Source: Bacillota bacterium (GTDB taxonomy: Bacteria > Bacillota > UBA4882 > UBA8346). From it: a stretch of 64,000 bases of DNA. The position numbers were made by a program, and so were the translations under genes. The notes under the pieces were generated by a model. That model did no database searches. It was not told where the DNA came from and saw nothing but the letters and a program-made list of their open reading frames with translations. Where the stretch lies: NCBI GenBank assembly GCA_023400055.1, contig JAEXFN010000046.1, positions 11,883 to 75,882 of the forward strand, written 5' to 3'. Below, one piece after another: positions 47,108 to 56,015 of the stretch; position 1 is the first letter of the stretch; every line of letters begins with the position of its first letter.

Positions 47108-47821
47108 ATGTTTAAAATCTATAGTACCAGGCTGGTTTTTCGGATCACCGTCTTTGTAATGATGTTGCTGATCTATTTCCGAGATCGGAGCGATTTGCTG
47201 ATTTCAAACGGTTTATCATTGGCCCGCGGGCTCAGGCCGTTGCATGTGCTGTGGCTGATCCTGGCGGTGGAAATGGCGCAGAAATTCTTCCCGCGCTCGA
47301 TCGTGAGCATGGGCTGCCGCAAACAGTTTAAATCCAACTACGCGCCGAGCGCGCATAAACCGGATCGGGCGGAGATCGTCGCCTGGATCAGGGGGGAAGA
47401 CGGCGCCGCCCAAAAAGTGTTTATCCTCTGGTTCGGCGTCAACGCTTTGCTGGCCGTCTTCTATTGGCTGAGGATCATCGGCGAAAGTGAACTGGTGTTG
47501 CTGTCCTTGCTTTATTACGTTTGCGATCTGATTTGCGTGTTGTTTTATTGTCCGTTTCAATCGCTGATTATGAGGAACCGTTGTTGCGTGACTTGCCGCA
47601 TCTTCAACTGGGATTCGATGATGATCATCACGCCGCTGATCTTCGTGCGCAGCCTCTTCTCGTGGAGTTTGGCCCTGGTCGCGTTGCTGGTGCTTTGCCG
47701 CTGGGAATATGTTTACCGCCGCCATCCGCAGCGTTTTTCGGAGGCCAGCAATGAGAACCTGCGGTGCCAGCATTGTCAGGAGCGGATCTGCATGATGAAA
47801 CGGTCGCTTCATTTTCAGTGA
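47108..47821 (+). CDS. Conserved-looking membrane protein with Cys clusters
   Basis: 237 residues with about four membrane helices. A distinct block after the third helix reads LLYYVCDLICVLFYCPFQ, then RNRCCVTCRIFNWD, and the C-terminus ends in NLRCQHCQERICMMK, giving CCxxC and CxxC...C motifs that could hold metal or a disulfide. I believe similar proteins occur in Clostridia, but I do not know a function. The start at 47108 has GGAGAG 13 bases upstream; the frame is open further left without homologous look. Confidence 0.7.
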   Translation: MFKIYSTRLVFRITVFVMMLLIYFRDRSDLLISNGLSLARGLRPLHVLWLILAVEMAQKFFPRSIVSMGCRKQFKSNYAPSAHKPDRAEIVAWIRGEDGAAQKVFILWFGVNALLAVFYWLRIIGESELVLLSLLYYVCDLICVLFYCPFQSLIMRNRCCVTCRIFNWDSMMIITPLIFVRSLFSWSLALVALLVLCRWEYVYRRHPQRFSEASNENLRCQHCQERICMMKRSLHFQ

Positions 47822-48506
47822 CAATATTGCAATATCATTAAAGTAATTATTAAAGTAATTATTATTAAAGTGACTGAGGGCCGATGGGACGAGGATGTGA
47901 GGACTGAAAGCAACTGAGGGTCAACGGGGGCTATTCCTGCCCCCCCACCCCCCGGACCAAAGGGTGTAGTGGGACACCCTTTGGAATCCGCCCAGCCGTA
48001 ACCGAGGTTCCGGCGCCTCCTGATTCATCCGGGGTTTTAGAATGTCGCCGCCATCCATGGCAATCTGCCTGTCAATAGGGCTATGGCTTTCGACCTCGAC
48101 CGCTGTTTTTCCTCCTGAAAAGAAGCGGCGCCGTCTCCCTCCATGGAGACGGGTGCTCGTTGCTTGGTTATACTACTAAGCTTAATGTTTTAAAGATGCA
48201 CTAAATTTCGAATGCTTGCCGCCTTCAGGGATGAAGGCGGGTGACGCCTCTTTTCGAGGATGAAAAACGGCGGTCGCCCAGCGGAGGGGACATCGGAAGC
48301 CAAGACCCGGTAGCCAGACAGAAGGCCAGGGATGGCGAAGACGATTACCGGATGCATAAAGGGAGGACGGGAATCCGCAGGTTCCAGCGCCTTTTTGGTT
48401 ACTTTTGGGGCGGTCCAAAAGTAATCCCGCCGGCGGAACCGTGGGCCAAAGAAACAAGCATCCAAAAGTTCTTTCCTTTTTCTCTGTGAAAGTTGAATTA
48501 GTAAAA
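47822..48506. repeat. Repeat-rich gap with several perfect hairpins
   Basis: No gene. Hairpins: CCAAAGGGTGT (47957-47967) / ACACCCTTTGG (47974-47984); CCGCCTTCA (48219-48227) / TGAAGGCGG (48232-48240); TTACTTTTGG (48399-48408) / CCAAAAGTAA (48415-48424). The last, in the context TTTTTGGTTACTTTTGGGG, looks like REP-type intergenic palindromes known from many bacteria. The open frames at 48182-48465 (minus) are by-products of such repeats. Confidence 0.6.
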
Positions 48507-48884
48507 GAAATCGTTTTGTGAATGGGTAAGCTCTCTCAATCGCTCAGCAAGCTCTTTTTGTGAATAAGTAAGCTCTTTCAGTCGCTCAGCGAGCTCATTT
48601 TGTGGATAAACAAGCTCATTTTGTTAATGAAAGAGCTCTTTTTGTGAATAAGTAAGCTCTTTCAGTCGCTCAGCGAGCTCATTTTGTGGATAAATAAGCT
48701 CATTTTGTTAATAAAAGAGCTCTTTTTGTGAATAAGTAAGCTCTTTCAGTCGCTCAACGAGCTCATTTTGTGGATAAGTGAGTTCATTTTGTTAATAAAA
48801 GAGCTCTTTTTGTGAATAAGTGATCTATTCCTGTGGATAAACGGGAACATTGAACGCGGTTAACAGTTTCGGCTGTGGATAAGT
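48507..48884. repeat. 21-bp-period tandem array (array 3) with 84-bp super-repeat
   Basis: Eighteen consecutive 21-base units from 48507. Four unit types alternate: AAGCTCTTTCAGTCGCTC, GAGCTCATTTTGTGGATAA, AAGCTCATTTTGTTAATAA and GAGCTCTTTTTGTGAATAAG. Together they form an 84-base super-repeat present in three near-identical copies (48570-48653, 48654-48737, 48738-48821), which points to recent amplification. The last two or three units (48822 onward) have diverged. Most units begin with an AGCTC core. Confidence 0.92.
48601..48882 (-). promoter_or_regulatory. Cluster of five perfect DnaA boxes inside array 3
   Basis: TGTGGATAA, the reverse complement of the DnaA box TTATCCACA, occurs at 48601-48609, 48685-48693, 48769-48777, 48832-48840 and 48874-48882. 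All are in the same orientation, with spacings 84, 84, 63 and 42 bp, all multiples of 21. One-mismatch boxes (TTATTCACA) fall at 48559, 48643, 48727 and 48811. The last two perfect boxes lie in units that have otherwise lost the repeat sequence. Binding by DnaA is inferred from the consensus only. Confidence 0.6.
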
Positions 48885-49098
48885 CGGGAAGTATCGGTTA
48901 AAACCATGTAAGCTCAGGGATCGGGCTTTCAACTGGAGAGACTTTTAGGAATGGATGGGCTGGGTGGCGTGATTCGGCACCGTTGGTTGGGGGTTGCGGC
49001 CGGACTCTGCAATCAATCGTGGAAGAGGATGGGACGGCAGGAATTTGCCGGCAAAGAGCGAATCCAGCGGTGATATTCGAAAGAAGGCGGGGGATGGC

Positions 49099-49923
49099 AT
49101 GAGCACTCAAATCTATTACTTCTCGGGCACCGGCAATTCGCTCTATGTGGCCAGGGAATTGCAGCGGCGCATTCCCGATACCGTTTTGGTGCCGATGATC
49201 GGGGCCTTAAAAAGCGGCCCGGTTGCCAGCAGCGGCGCGGCGGTCGGTTTGGTCTTTCCGGTTCATGCTTTTACCGTGCCGCTGGCGGTAAAACAATTTC
49301 TGCGGCAAGTTGATTTGCGGTCGGCGCAATATTTATTCGCGGTGGCCACCCGGGGCGGATCGCCGTGTCCGGTCTTTCGGGATGTGGACCGGCTTTTGCG
49401 CCCTCAAAAGAAGTCGCTGGACGCCTATTTTTATCTGGAAATGCCCGGCAACTTTCTGCTGCTGCATTTTAAGGCCCTGTCTCCCGAGACGCAGCGGCAG
49501 ATGGACCGGGAGCTGCAGCCGCGTCTCGACGCCATGCGGGACGTTATTGAAAACCGCCGGATCAGCCGGGAACCGGATCGGCGGGCCCAAAAAGCATTCT
49601 TCAGGCGCCATGTCCAGCAGCCGGCGCTGAAATGGGTGGCCCAGACGACCCGCTATGGCCTGCTCGAAAGAGCTTTTTACGCCGACGCCAGGTGCAGCGG
49701 CTGCGGGTTGTGCGGCCAGGTTTGCCCGGCCGGCAAGATTGCGCTGCCGAACGGTAAACCGGAATGGCGGCGGGATGTTCCGTGTCTGTTCTGTTTTGGC
49801 TGCATCAACTACTGCCCGGCCCAAGCGATTCAGATTCGCAATACCAAGACCGCCGAATGCGGCCGATACCATCACTTCGCCGTGGATCCGAGGGACATTG
49901 CCGAGCAAAAAAAGCCGGTTTAA
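49099..49923 (+). CDS. EFR1-family ferredoxin-flavodoxin protein
   Basis: 274 residues. The N-terminal flavodoxin-like part begins IYYFSGTGNSLYVA with the FMN phosphate loop SGTGNS, and the C-terminal part has two 4Fe-4S motifs, CSGCGLCGQVCPAGKI and CLFCFGCINYCPAQAI. This combination is the EFR1 group, presumed low-potential electron carriers in anaerobes. The start at 49099 follows GGGGGAT by a few bases. It stands alone between the array and pgi. Confidence 0.88.
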   Translation: MSTQIYYFSGTGNSLYVARELQRRIPDTVLVPMIGALKSGPVASSGAAVGLVFPVHAFTVPLAVKQFLRQVDLRSAQYLFAVATRGGSPCPVFRDVDRLLRPQKKSLDAYFYLEMPGNFLLLHFKALSPETQRQMDRELQPRLDAMRDVIENRRISREPDRRAQKAFFRRHVQQPALKWVAQTTRYGLLERAFYADARCSGCGLCGQVCPAGKIALPNGKPEWRRDVPCLFCFGCINYCPAQAIQIRNTKTAECGRYHHFAVDPRDIAEQKKPV

Positions 49924-50142
49924 ATTCGAACTTGCGGGGTTGGGTTCGACGCTGAAATTAGGCCGTTCCCGCTCCGGGCCAGTGGCTCCGGCCTCCCCCG
50001 CCAACGCTAACCGGACGGTTTGCTTCGGGCAAAAATTGTTAAAATCCGGCTATAAATTGCTCCCAATGGAGGGAAAGATAGGATAAAAAGCGAATCTATG
50101 CGGAAAAGGAAAACAACGATCTTGGAGTGGTGAGGGATAGCC

Positions 50143-51492
50143 ATGGCTGATACAATCCGGTTGGACTTATCGAAACTCAAACCCTTCCTCGCGGAGCAGG
50201 AACTGACCCATCTGGCCGGCCAGGTGCAGTTGGCCCACAGGCTGCTGCATGAGGGCGGCGGCGCGGGCAGTGACTTCCTGGGCTGGGTGGATCTGCCGCT
50301 GAATTACGACCGCGCGGAATTTGCGGCGATCGGGGCGGCGGCGCGGCGGATCGCCGAGACCTCGGAGGCGCTGGTGGTCATCGGCATCGGCGGCTCCTAT
50401 CTGGGGGCCCGGGCCGCCATTGAACTGTTGAATCATTCGTTCGTTCAGCTGCTGAGCAAAGAGCGGCGGCGTTTCCCGCAGATCTTCTATCTGGGGCAGA
50501 CCATCAGCCCGACCTATACGGCCGAGCTGCTGGAGGTGCTGGCGGAACGGGACTTCTCGGTCAACGTCATCTCCAAGTCCGGCACCACCACCGAGCCGGC
50601 GGTGGCCTTCCGGCTGATTAAGGAATTGTTGGTCAAGAAATACGGCGTCGCCGGCGCGCGGCAACGGATTTACGCCACCACCGACCGGGCCAAGGGCGCC
50701 CTGAAGCAGTTGGCCGACAGTGAGGGCTACACCCAGTTCGTCATCCCCGACGACGTCGGCGGCAGGTACTCGGTGCTGACCCCGGTGGGCCTGCTGCCCA
50801 TCGCCGCCAGCGGCGTCGATATCCAGGCGATCATGGACGGTGCGGCGGCCGGCCGCCAGGAATACGGCGTCTCGGATGTGGCGCAAAACCCGGCCTATCA
50901 GTACGCGGCGGTCCGCAACGCGCTCTACCGCAAGGGGAAACTGGTCGAGATCCTGGTCAATTACGAGCCGGGCCTGCATTATTTCGCCGAGTGGTGGAAG
51001 CAGCTCTTCGGCGAGAGCGAGGGCAAGGACAACCGGGGCATCTTCCCGGCGGCGGTCGACTTCTCGACCGATCTGCATTCGATGGGCCAGTACATTCAGG
51101 AGGGGCGGCGCGACCTCTTCGAGACCGTGCTCTGGGTGGAAAAACCCCGCCGGTCGCTGGCCATCCCCGACGACCCCGCCAATATCGACGGCTTGAACTT
51201 CCTGTCCGGCCAGACCATGGAGCTGGTCAACCAGAAAGCCTTCGAAGGGACCCTGCTGGCCCACAGCGACGGCAACGTGCCCAACCTGGTGCTGCGGGTG
51301 CCGGAGATCGATCCGTACCACTTCGGCAAACTGGTCTATTTCTTCGAAAAAGCCTGCGGCATCAGCGGCTATCTGAACGCGGTCAATCCTTTCGACCAGC
51401 CCGGCGTGGAGGCTTATAAGAAGAATATGTTCGCCCTGCTCGGCAAGCCGGGCTACGAGAGCGAAAAGGCCAAGCTGGAAGCGCGCCTGTAA
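50143..51492 (+). CDS. pgi: Glucose-6-phosphate isomerase
   Basis: 449 residues, the short Bacillota-type enzyme. Hallmarks are VVIGIGGSYLGARAA, the SKSGTTTEPAVAF phosphate loop, DDVGGRYSVLTPVGLLPIA and the C-terminal VNPFDQPGVEAYKKNMF with the catalytic Lys. It interconverts glucose 6-phosphate and fructose 6-phosphate. The gene body is notably GC-rich and is open on the reverse strand for nearly its full length, a codon-bias artefact rather than a second gene. Confidence 0.97.
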   Translation: MADTIRLDLSKLKPFLAEQELTHLAGQVQLAHRLLHEGGGAGSDFLGWVDLPLNYDRAEFAAIGAAARRIAETSEALVVIGIGGSYLGARAAIELLNHSFVQLLSKERRRFPQIFYLGQTISPTYTAELLEVLAERDFSVNVISKSGTTTEPAVAFRLIKELLVKKYGVAGARQRIYATTDRAKGALKQLADSEGYTQFVIPDDVGGRYSVLTPVGLLPIAASGVDIQAIMDGAAAGRQEYGVSDVAQNPAYQYAAVRNALYRKGKLVEILVNYEPGLHYFAEWWKQLFGESEGKDNRGIFPAAVDFSTDLHSMGQYIQEGRRDLFETVLWVEKPRRSLAIPDDPANIDGLNFLSGQTMELVNQKAFEGTLLAHSDGNVPNLVLRVPEIDPYHFGKLVYFFEKACGISGYLNAVNPFDQPGVEAYKKNMFALLGKPGYESEKAKLEARL

Positions 51493-51528
51493 TGTTGGGC
51501 CGGCCCGGAGCGGCACGCGGCAGCATTG

Positions 51529-51975
51529 TCAATCCGGAGCCGGGTTGCTCAGCCGCTGATAGGCCAGGCCGAGAACCAGGCCGAAGATCACCGAGGCGAT
51601 ATAGTTTTCGAGGGTGCTTGGTAGCGTGATTTTTTTGAGCGGCTCGATCTTGTAAAGAATATTGACGACGTAAACCACAAACCAGGTCAGGATCCCGAAC
51701 AGGGAGCCCTTAAAAAGGATGTTGGCCGGTTTTACCTTATCGATCAGATAGATAAAGAGGATGCCCAGCAGACCGGTGAAGATCAATTGCACGAATTCGG
51801 CGAAGAGCTGTTCGCCCAGACTGACCGGTTTGAAGCCGTAAATATGGACCCCGGCGTAATCCAGAAAGCGGATCGTTCCGAATTTGAGGCCGTGGACCAT
51901 GAGCAGATCGGCGATGCTGGAGACGATCCCGGCGATGACTCCTTCGATAAAGCCGACGGTAAGTTTATCCTGCAA
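51529..51975 (-). CDS. Small membrane protein of unknown function
   Basis: 148 residues with four hydrophobic helices: GFIEGVIAGIVSSIADLLMV, FVQLIFTGLLGILFIYLI, FGILTWFVVYVVNILY and IASVIFGLVLGLAYQ. I chose the TTG at 51975 because AAGGAGG lies 6 bases upstream of it; the ATG at 51993 would put that site inside the gene. A conserved-looking FLDYAGVHIYGFKP loop lies between helices 1 and 2. The layout recalls YqhR-like proteins of spore formers, but I am not confident of that. Confidence 0.68.
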   Translation of the reverse strand: MQDKLTVGFIEGVIAGIVSSIADLLMVHGLKFGTIRFLDYAGVHIYGFKPVSLGEQLFAEFVQLIFTGLLGILFIYLIDKVKPANILFKGSLFGILTWFVVYVVNILYKIEPLKKITLPSTLENYIASVIFGLVLGLAYQRLSNPAPD

Positions 51976-52107
51976 CGGTTTCCTCCTTGCCATGGCGAAA
52001 CTCCGGCCCCGGGGAGCAGAAATGACCCCAAAGTCTGGAAAAGCCAGAGATAAAGTCATCGCTGGCTTTTGATAGCATCCATTTTGCCCGGCCGCAGGAG
52101 TTTTATG

Positions 52108-52142
52108 TAATAAAAAAGGTCTTGCTGCGGAACAAGACCTTT
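52108..52142 (-). terminator. Terminator of exported Cys protein gene
   Basis: AAAGGTCTTG (52115-52124) and CAAGACCTTT (52133-52142) form a perfect 10-bp stem; the minus strand continues with T residues (plus-strand A-run 52112-52117). Confidence 0.88.
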
Positions 52143-52167
52143 AAAAGCGGTGGCGTTGTTTTTGGAA

Positions 52168-52599
52168 CTATTTCTCGACAATGTCGCGTACGGTCAGGGT
52201 CTGTTGCTGCGCCCGGCCGGTGACCGCCACCCGCACGTGGTCCAGACGGACCGTCTTGAGGACGACGCTTTGATAAGCCAGATCGCTGCCACGGCGGTCG
52301 AACTTATAATAGCTGTAGGCGCCGCCCCGGATCCTGACGAAGATACCGAATCCCGAAGCGACGCAGGACGGCATTCGCAGACACTTGGTGGTGTGCAGTT
52401 CGGGATGCTGACGGACATTGACCCCGTCGGCGGCCATCCCGTCTTTGGCCGTGGCGCATGACTGGCAGACCAGATAACCCGTGAAGACCTGGCTGTCAGG
52501 GCCGGGGCCGGCCACGGTCCGGGAGATCCGCAGCGTGGCGTAAGCGGAACCGATCATCAACACCAAAAAAACGATTCCGAAAACGAGGGGTTTTTTCAT
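52168..52599 (-). CDS. Exported or membrane-anchored Cys-containing protein, unknown
   Basis: 143 residues. The N-terminus MKKPLVFGIVFLVLMIGSAYA is a signal peptide or single anchor. The mature part has CQSCATAKDG and HTTKCLRMPSC motifs, four cysteines and a His that could bind a metal or form disulfides, then a beta-rich region ending VRVAVTGRAQQQ. AAAGGAGG lies 6 bases before the second of two adjacent ATGs (52599), which I take as the start. I do not recognise the family. Confidence 0.7.
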   Translation of the reverse strand: MKKPLVFGIVFLVLMIGSAYATLRISRTVAGPGPDSQVFTGYLVCQSCATAKDGMAADGVNVRQHPELHTTKCLRMPSCVASGFGIFVRIRGGAYSYYKFDRRGSDLAYQSVVLKTVRLDHVRVAVTGRAQQQTLTVRDIVEK

Positions 52600-52909
52600 C
52601 ATGAACCTCCTTTGTTTTTTAATCTGCAACGACATTGTCTGAATCCTATGTTTTGCGAAAAATCAGTGGAAACGCTCGTTTTTGCAAATCACATTCGTAA
52701 GGATGAATGCCGTTACATAAAGTTTAAAGCAAATGCCCGGGATGAGCGCTTGCGTTCTGAATCGGTCCGGGGCCGCTCCGGTGAACCGAGCGAAGCGGTC
52801 GCCCGACACCATGGTTCTCGTTCCCATCATAGATTTATTCAAAAAAAGGGGCTTCATTACATAAAAAGCTCAAATTGAAATCTCCATCCAAAAGAGGAGG
52901 CGCTGGCGA

Positions 52910-53392
52910 ATGGCGGCATACCATATGCGGCGGCAGGATCGGGCCATCGGCGACCCGGAGGAATTGCGGCGGATTTTAAAAAGCGGCAAATACGCGGCGG
53001 TTGCGATGTGCCGCGCCGATGAGCCGTATATCGTGACCCTGAGTTACGGCTATGATCCGGAGGCGCACGTCTGTTATTTCCATGCGGCTTTGCAAGGGCT
53101 GAAGCTCGATTTTATCCGCGCCAATCCGCGGGTCTGCGCCACGGTCATTGAGGACCGCGGCTATGTGAAGGGCCAGTGCAAACATCGTTATGCCTCGGTG
53201 GTGCTCCGGGGCGAGCTCGCCCTGGTGCAGGACCGGGCTGAACAGCAACACGGCATGGATGTGCTGCTCAACCAGTTGGAGGAAGATCCCGCGCCGATCA
53301 AGGCCCGCTCCCTGAAAGACGCGGCCGCCTTCGACCGTGTGGCGATATTGCGGCTGACTATCCGGGACTGCACCGGCAAGCAGGGCAGTTGA
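52910..53392 (+). CDS. Pyridoxamine 5'-phosphate oxidase-family flavoprotein
   Basis: 160 residues. FMN-binding split-barrel features: EELRRILKSGKYAAVAMC, PYIVTLSYGYD, CYFHAALQGLKLDFI and a CATVIED strand, as in the NimA-like/general-stress FMN proteins. It lacks the catalytic signature of true PdxH. It may bind flavin, heme or F420-like cofactors; the function is uncertain. AAGAGGAGGCG precedes the ATG. Confidence 0.83.
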   Translation: MAAYHMRRQDRAIGDPEELRRILKSGKYAAVAMCRADEPYIVTLSYGYDPEAHVCYFHAALQGLKLDFIRANPRVCATVIEDRGYVKGQCKHRYASVVLRGELALVQDRAEQQHGMDVLLNQLEEDPAPIKARSLKDAAAFDRVAILRLTIRDCTGKQGS

Positions 53393-53598
53393 GCAAATCA
53401 TAGGCTATCCGCGCGGTCCGGGTTTGGCGGACCGCGCGCCACGGCGGCAGGGCCTTTTTTGAGTAAATTCCAAATTTGCCATTGTTTTTCGGGGGCGAAT
53501 GGTTCAATATATAGGATGGAAATAAGTTGCAGAGGATCACTGTCAACTTTATAAGCAACTTAAAAAACCGTGAATCCCAAAAATGAAGAGGTGCCGAA

Positions 53599-55113
53599 AT
53601 GTCGCAATTTTTTGCCGGTATACAGCCGGAACGGGTTTGGTATCATTTTGAGGAGATCACCAAGTTGCCGCACGGTTCGCGCAATGAGGACGCGCTGCGC
53701 GGTTATATCGCCGCCTTCGCCCAACGGAATGGGCTCGATTGCTATTATAAGGCCGACGCTGCGCCGGACGCTCCGGGAGACCGGACGGTGGTCGTCTACA
53801 GGCGAGCCGCGCCCGGCCTGGAACAAAAGCCGATCGTCGTCTTGCAGGCGCACATGGATATGGTGTGCGTGCCCCATGAGCGGATCTTCCCGCTAAAGCT
53901 CACTTTCTGCGACGCGCAGGGGGGGCCGGGGACCGGCTGGGTCAAGGCCGGCGGTCATACCCCGCAGGACGGGACTACGCTCGGCGCCGACGACGGCATC
54001 GGGATTGCCGTGGCCCTGGCGATTCTGGAAGATAGCGAGCTGCAGCTCGGGCCGGTAGAAGCCTTGTTTACGGTGCAGGAGGAAGTCGGACTGGAGGGGG
54101 CGCGGGACTTTGACCCCGCTCTGTTGAAAGGCCGGATCTTCATCAATCTCGACGAAGAGGTCTTGAAAACCATCACTTACGGTTGCGCCGGGGGCCTCAG
54201 CAGCATGTTCCGGTGGAAGGTCGCCCGTGAGCACGTTCCGGCGACGGCCCGCTGTTACGAGCTCAGGATCTCCGACTTGAAAGGCGGCCACTCGGGAGTG
54301 CAGATTCACGAGGGCCGGGCCAACGCCATGAAACTGCTGGCCCGGATCCTGAGTCATGCCGCGAAGGAAGGCCTCCGCTTCAACCTGGCCGGAATCGCCA
54401 GTGGCAATCTCAAGCAGGCCAACGTCATTCCCAGCCAGGCCGCCGCCCAAGTGGTCCTGAATGGCGCCGATGTTTCAAGCTTCGGCCGACTGGTGGCCGG
54501 ACTGACCGCCGGATTTCGGGAAGAGTATCAGCCGGTCGAACCGCAATTGCGCGTGGATTGGCTGGAAACCGAGCGCCCGGCGGAGATGCTGGATAATGAC
54601 TGGACCCAAAAGCTGATCCATACTTTGCTGGCCATCCCCCATGGCGTGCAGAAGACGGCGGGAGGCAGCGAAACCATGGTCGAGACCTCCACCAATCTCT
54701 CAGCGGTGGCGTTGAACGGCGCGGACCTGGCGGTTCTCACTATGCATCGCAGCTTCCGGGAGAGCGGCCTACAATGGATGGAGGAGCTGCATGAATCCAT
54801 CGCCGGACTGACCGGTGCGAGCATGGAGCATATCGAACGTTATCCGGGTTGGACCCCCAACGAAAATTCGGAGTTGTTGCGCAGGGCCAAGCGGGTTTAC
54901 GATGCCAAATTCAAAGGAGACTACCAGATCGATGTGATTCATGCCGGCCTGGAGAGCGGCTGGGTGATCAAGAAGTATCCGCAAGCCGAGTGTATTGCGA
55001 TCGGACCCGATTTGCTGGAACCGCATACCGTGCGGGAGCGAGTGGAAATGAGCAGCGTGGCGGCTTTCTACGATTGCGTGCTGGGGATCCTGCTTTCGTA
55101 TGCCCGGGATTAA
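53599..55113 (+). CDS. pepD: Aminoacyl-histidine dipeptidase (PepD-like, M20 family)
   Basis: 504 residues. M20 metallopeptidase motifs: LQAHMDMVC (first zinc His and the Asp), LGADDGIGIAV (bridging Asp), VQEEVGLEGA (catalytic Glu pair), INLDEE and a C-terminal His in HAGLESGW; the lid domain contains GGHSGVQIHEGRANA. Length and the CVPHER segment fit PepD/Xaa-His dipeptidases, which cleave short peptides in the cytoplasm. GAGGTG lies 6 bases before the ATG. Confidence 0.92.
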   Translation: MSQFFAGIQPERVWYHFEEITKLPHGSRNEDALRGYIAAFAQRNGLDCYYKADAAPDAPGDRTVVVYRRAAPGLEQKPIVVLQAHMDMVCVPHERIFPLKLTFCDAQGGPGTGWVKAGGHTPQDGTTLGADDGIGIAVALAILEDSELQLGPVEALFTVQEEVGLEGARDFDPALLKGRIFINLDEEVLKTITYGCAGGLSSMFRWKVAREHVPATARCYELRISDLKGGHSGVQIHEGRANAMKLLARILSHAAKEGLRFNLAGIASGNLKQANVIPSQAAAQVVLNGADVSSFGRLVAGLTAGFREEYQPVEPQLRVDWLETERPAEMLDNDWTQKLIHTLLAIPHGVQKTAGGSETMVETSTNLSAVALNGADLAVLTMHRSFRESGLQWMEELHESIAGLTGASMEHIERYPGWTPNENSELLRRAKRVYDAKFKGDYQIDVIHAGLESGWVIKKYPQAECIAIGPDLLEPHTVRERVEMSSVAAFYDCVLGILLSYARD

Positions 55114-55156
55114 CGGCAATAGAAGCGCACCGTGGCAAATTGATAACGGAACGTTG

Positions 55157-55182
55157 AAAAAGGCGGCCCATTTGAGCCGCCT
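55157..55182 (-). terminator. Terminator of def
   Basis: AGGCGGC (55161-55167) and GCCGCCT (55176-55182) form a perfect 7-bp stem; on the minus strand it is followed by TTTT. Confidence 0.75.
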
Positions 55183-55185
55183 GAT

Positions 55186-55629
55186 CTATTGCTTGGTCAG
55201 ATAATCGATGAATAGCACCCCATCGAGGTGGTCAATTTCGTGCTGCAAGGCCCAGGCCAGCAAACCGCCGGTTTTTAGCTCGATCTGCTTGCCGTGCTCA
55301 TTCAGGTAAGAGACGGCCACCTTCTGAGCCCGGGTAATATAATCGCTCCGGCCCGGAATCGACAGGCAACCGTCGACATCCCGCCGCGTGCCTTCTTTGG
55401 CGAGGATCCTGGGGTTGAAAAGGATCATGGGGCCTTCGCCGATATCGATCACCACCAGCCGTTCGGAGATGCCGATCTGTGGCGCGGCCAAGCCCATGCC
55501 CGGAGCGGCATACATCGTTTCCAACATGTCCTGGGCCAATTTGCGCCGTTGCTTGGTTATCTGGTCGACCTCCTTGGCTTTTTGCCGCAAGACCGCCTCG
55601 CCGACCTGCAAAATCTTTAAAACCGCCAT
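55186..55629 (-). CDS. def: Peptide deformylase
   Basis: 147 residues. The three signature blocks GMGLAAPQIG, DGCLSIPG (with Asp replacing the more common Glu of EGCLS) and QHEIDHLDG are present; the Cys and two His bind the catalytic metal. It removes the formyl group from nascent proteins. GAGGTG lies before ATG 55629; the reading frame stays open far upstream but without a start signal. fmt, its usual partner, is not adjacent. Confidence 0.95.
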   Translation of the reverse strand: MAVLKILQVGEAVLRQKAKEVDQITKQRRKLAQDMLETMYAAPGMGLAAPQIGISERLVVIDIGEGPMILFNPRILAKEGTRRDVDGCLSIPGRSDYITRAQKVAVSYLNEHGKQIELKTGGLLAWALQHEIDHLDGVLFIDYLTKQ

Positions 55630-56015
55630 CGCATTCACCTCGTTCCGCTGCTCCCGCATCCGCTGGAAAGACCAAAGTAACATAACGTTGCTTTTATCTA
55701 TATTATACGATGAACGGGATTTATGAGGCAAGCGCGAATCCTTGCCATTGCAAAGGGGAGGCGGAGCGGTTATTGGCCGGTATATTCGGGTCGCTTGTTG
55801 CATAAACAGATTGATGACATTGAGATAATCCCGATTAAAAGGTCAGACTGGTAACCGTGAAGCCGGATCGTAATCCACTTGTGCCATCAATATTTACGGT
55901 AGCAACTGGTGATCCGTCACACATCCGACGATCAAACGATATTAAGATGGAGCCAGTCCGCAAACGAACAAGGCTGCTGGCCTCGGGGCCAACAGCCTTG
56001 TTCACTGGTGATGCC
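55630..56015. other. Intergenic region with possible gene remnant and hairpin
   Basis: GAACAAGGCTG (55966-55976) and CAGCCTTGTTC (55993-56003) form an 11-bp stem extended inside by TGGCC/GGCCA; it probably ends the minus-strand gene 56016-56330. Reading through it on the minus strand (to 55835) gives a plausible beta-rich peptide with SPVATVNIDGTSG but no start signal, possibly the tail of a decayed gene. Confidence 0.45.

Noticed and set aside
48182..48465. Two overlapping minus-strand ORFs of 91 residues in the repeat gap
   Set aside because: They lie across REP-like palindromes; such ORFs recur wherever these repeats occur and have no ribosome site.
50167..51516. 449-residue minus-strand ORF opposite pgi
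   Set aside because: Shadow of a GC-rich gene; Gln/His/Arg/Asp-rich composition and no ribosome site.
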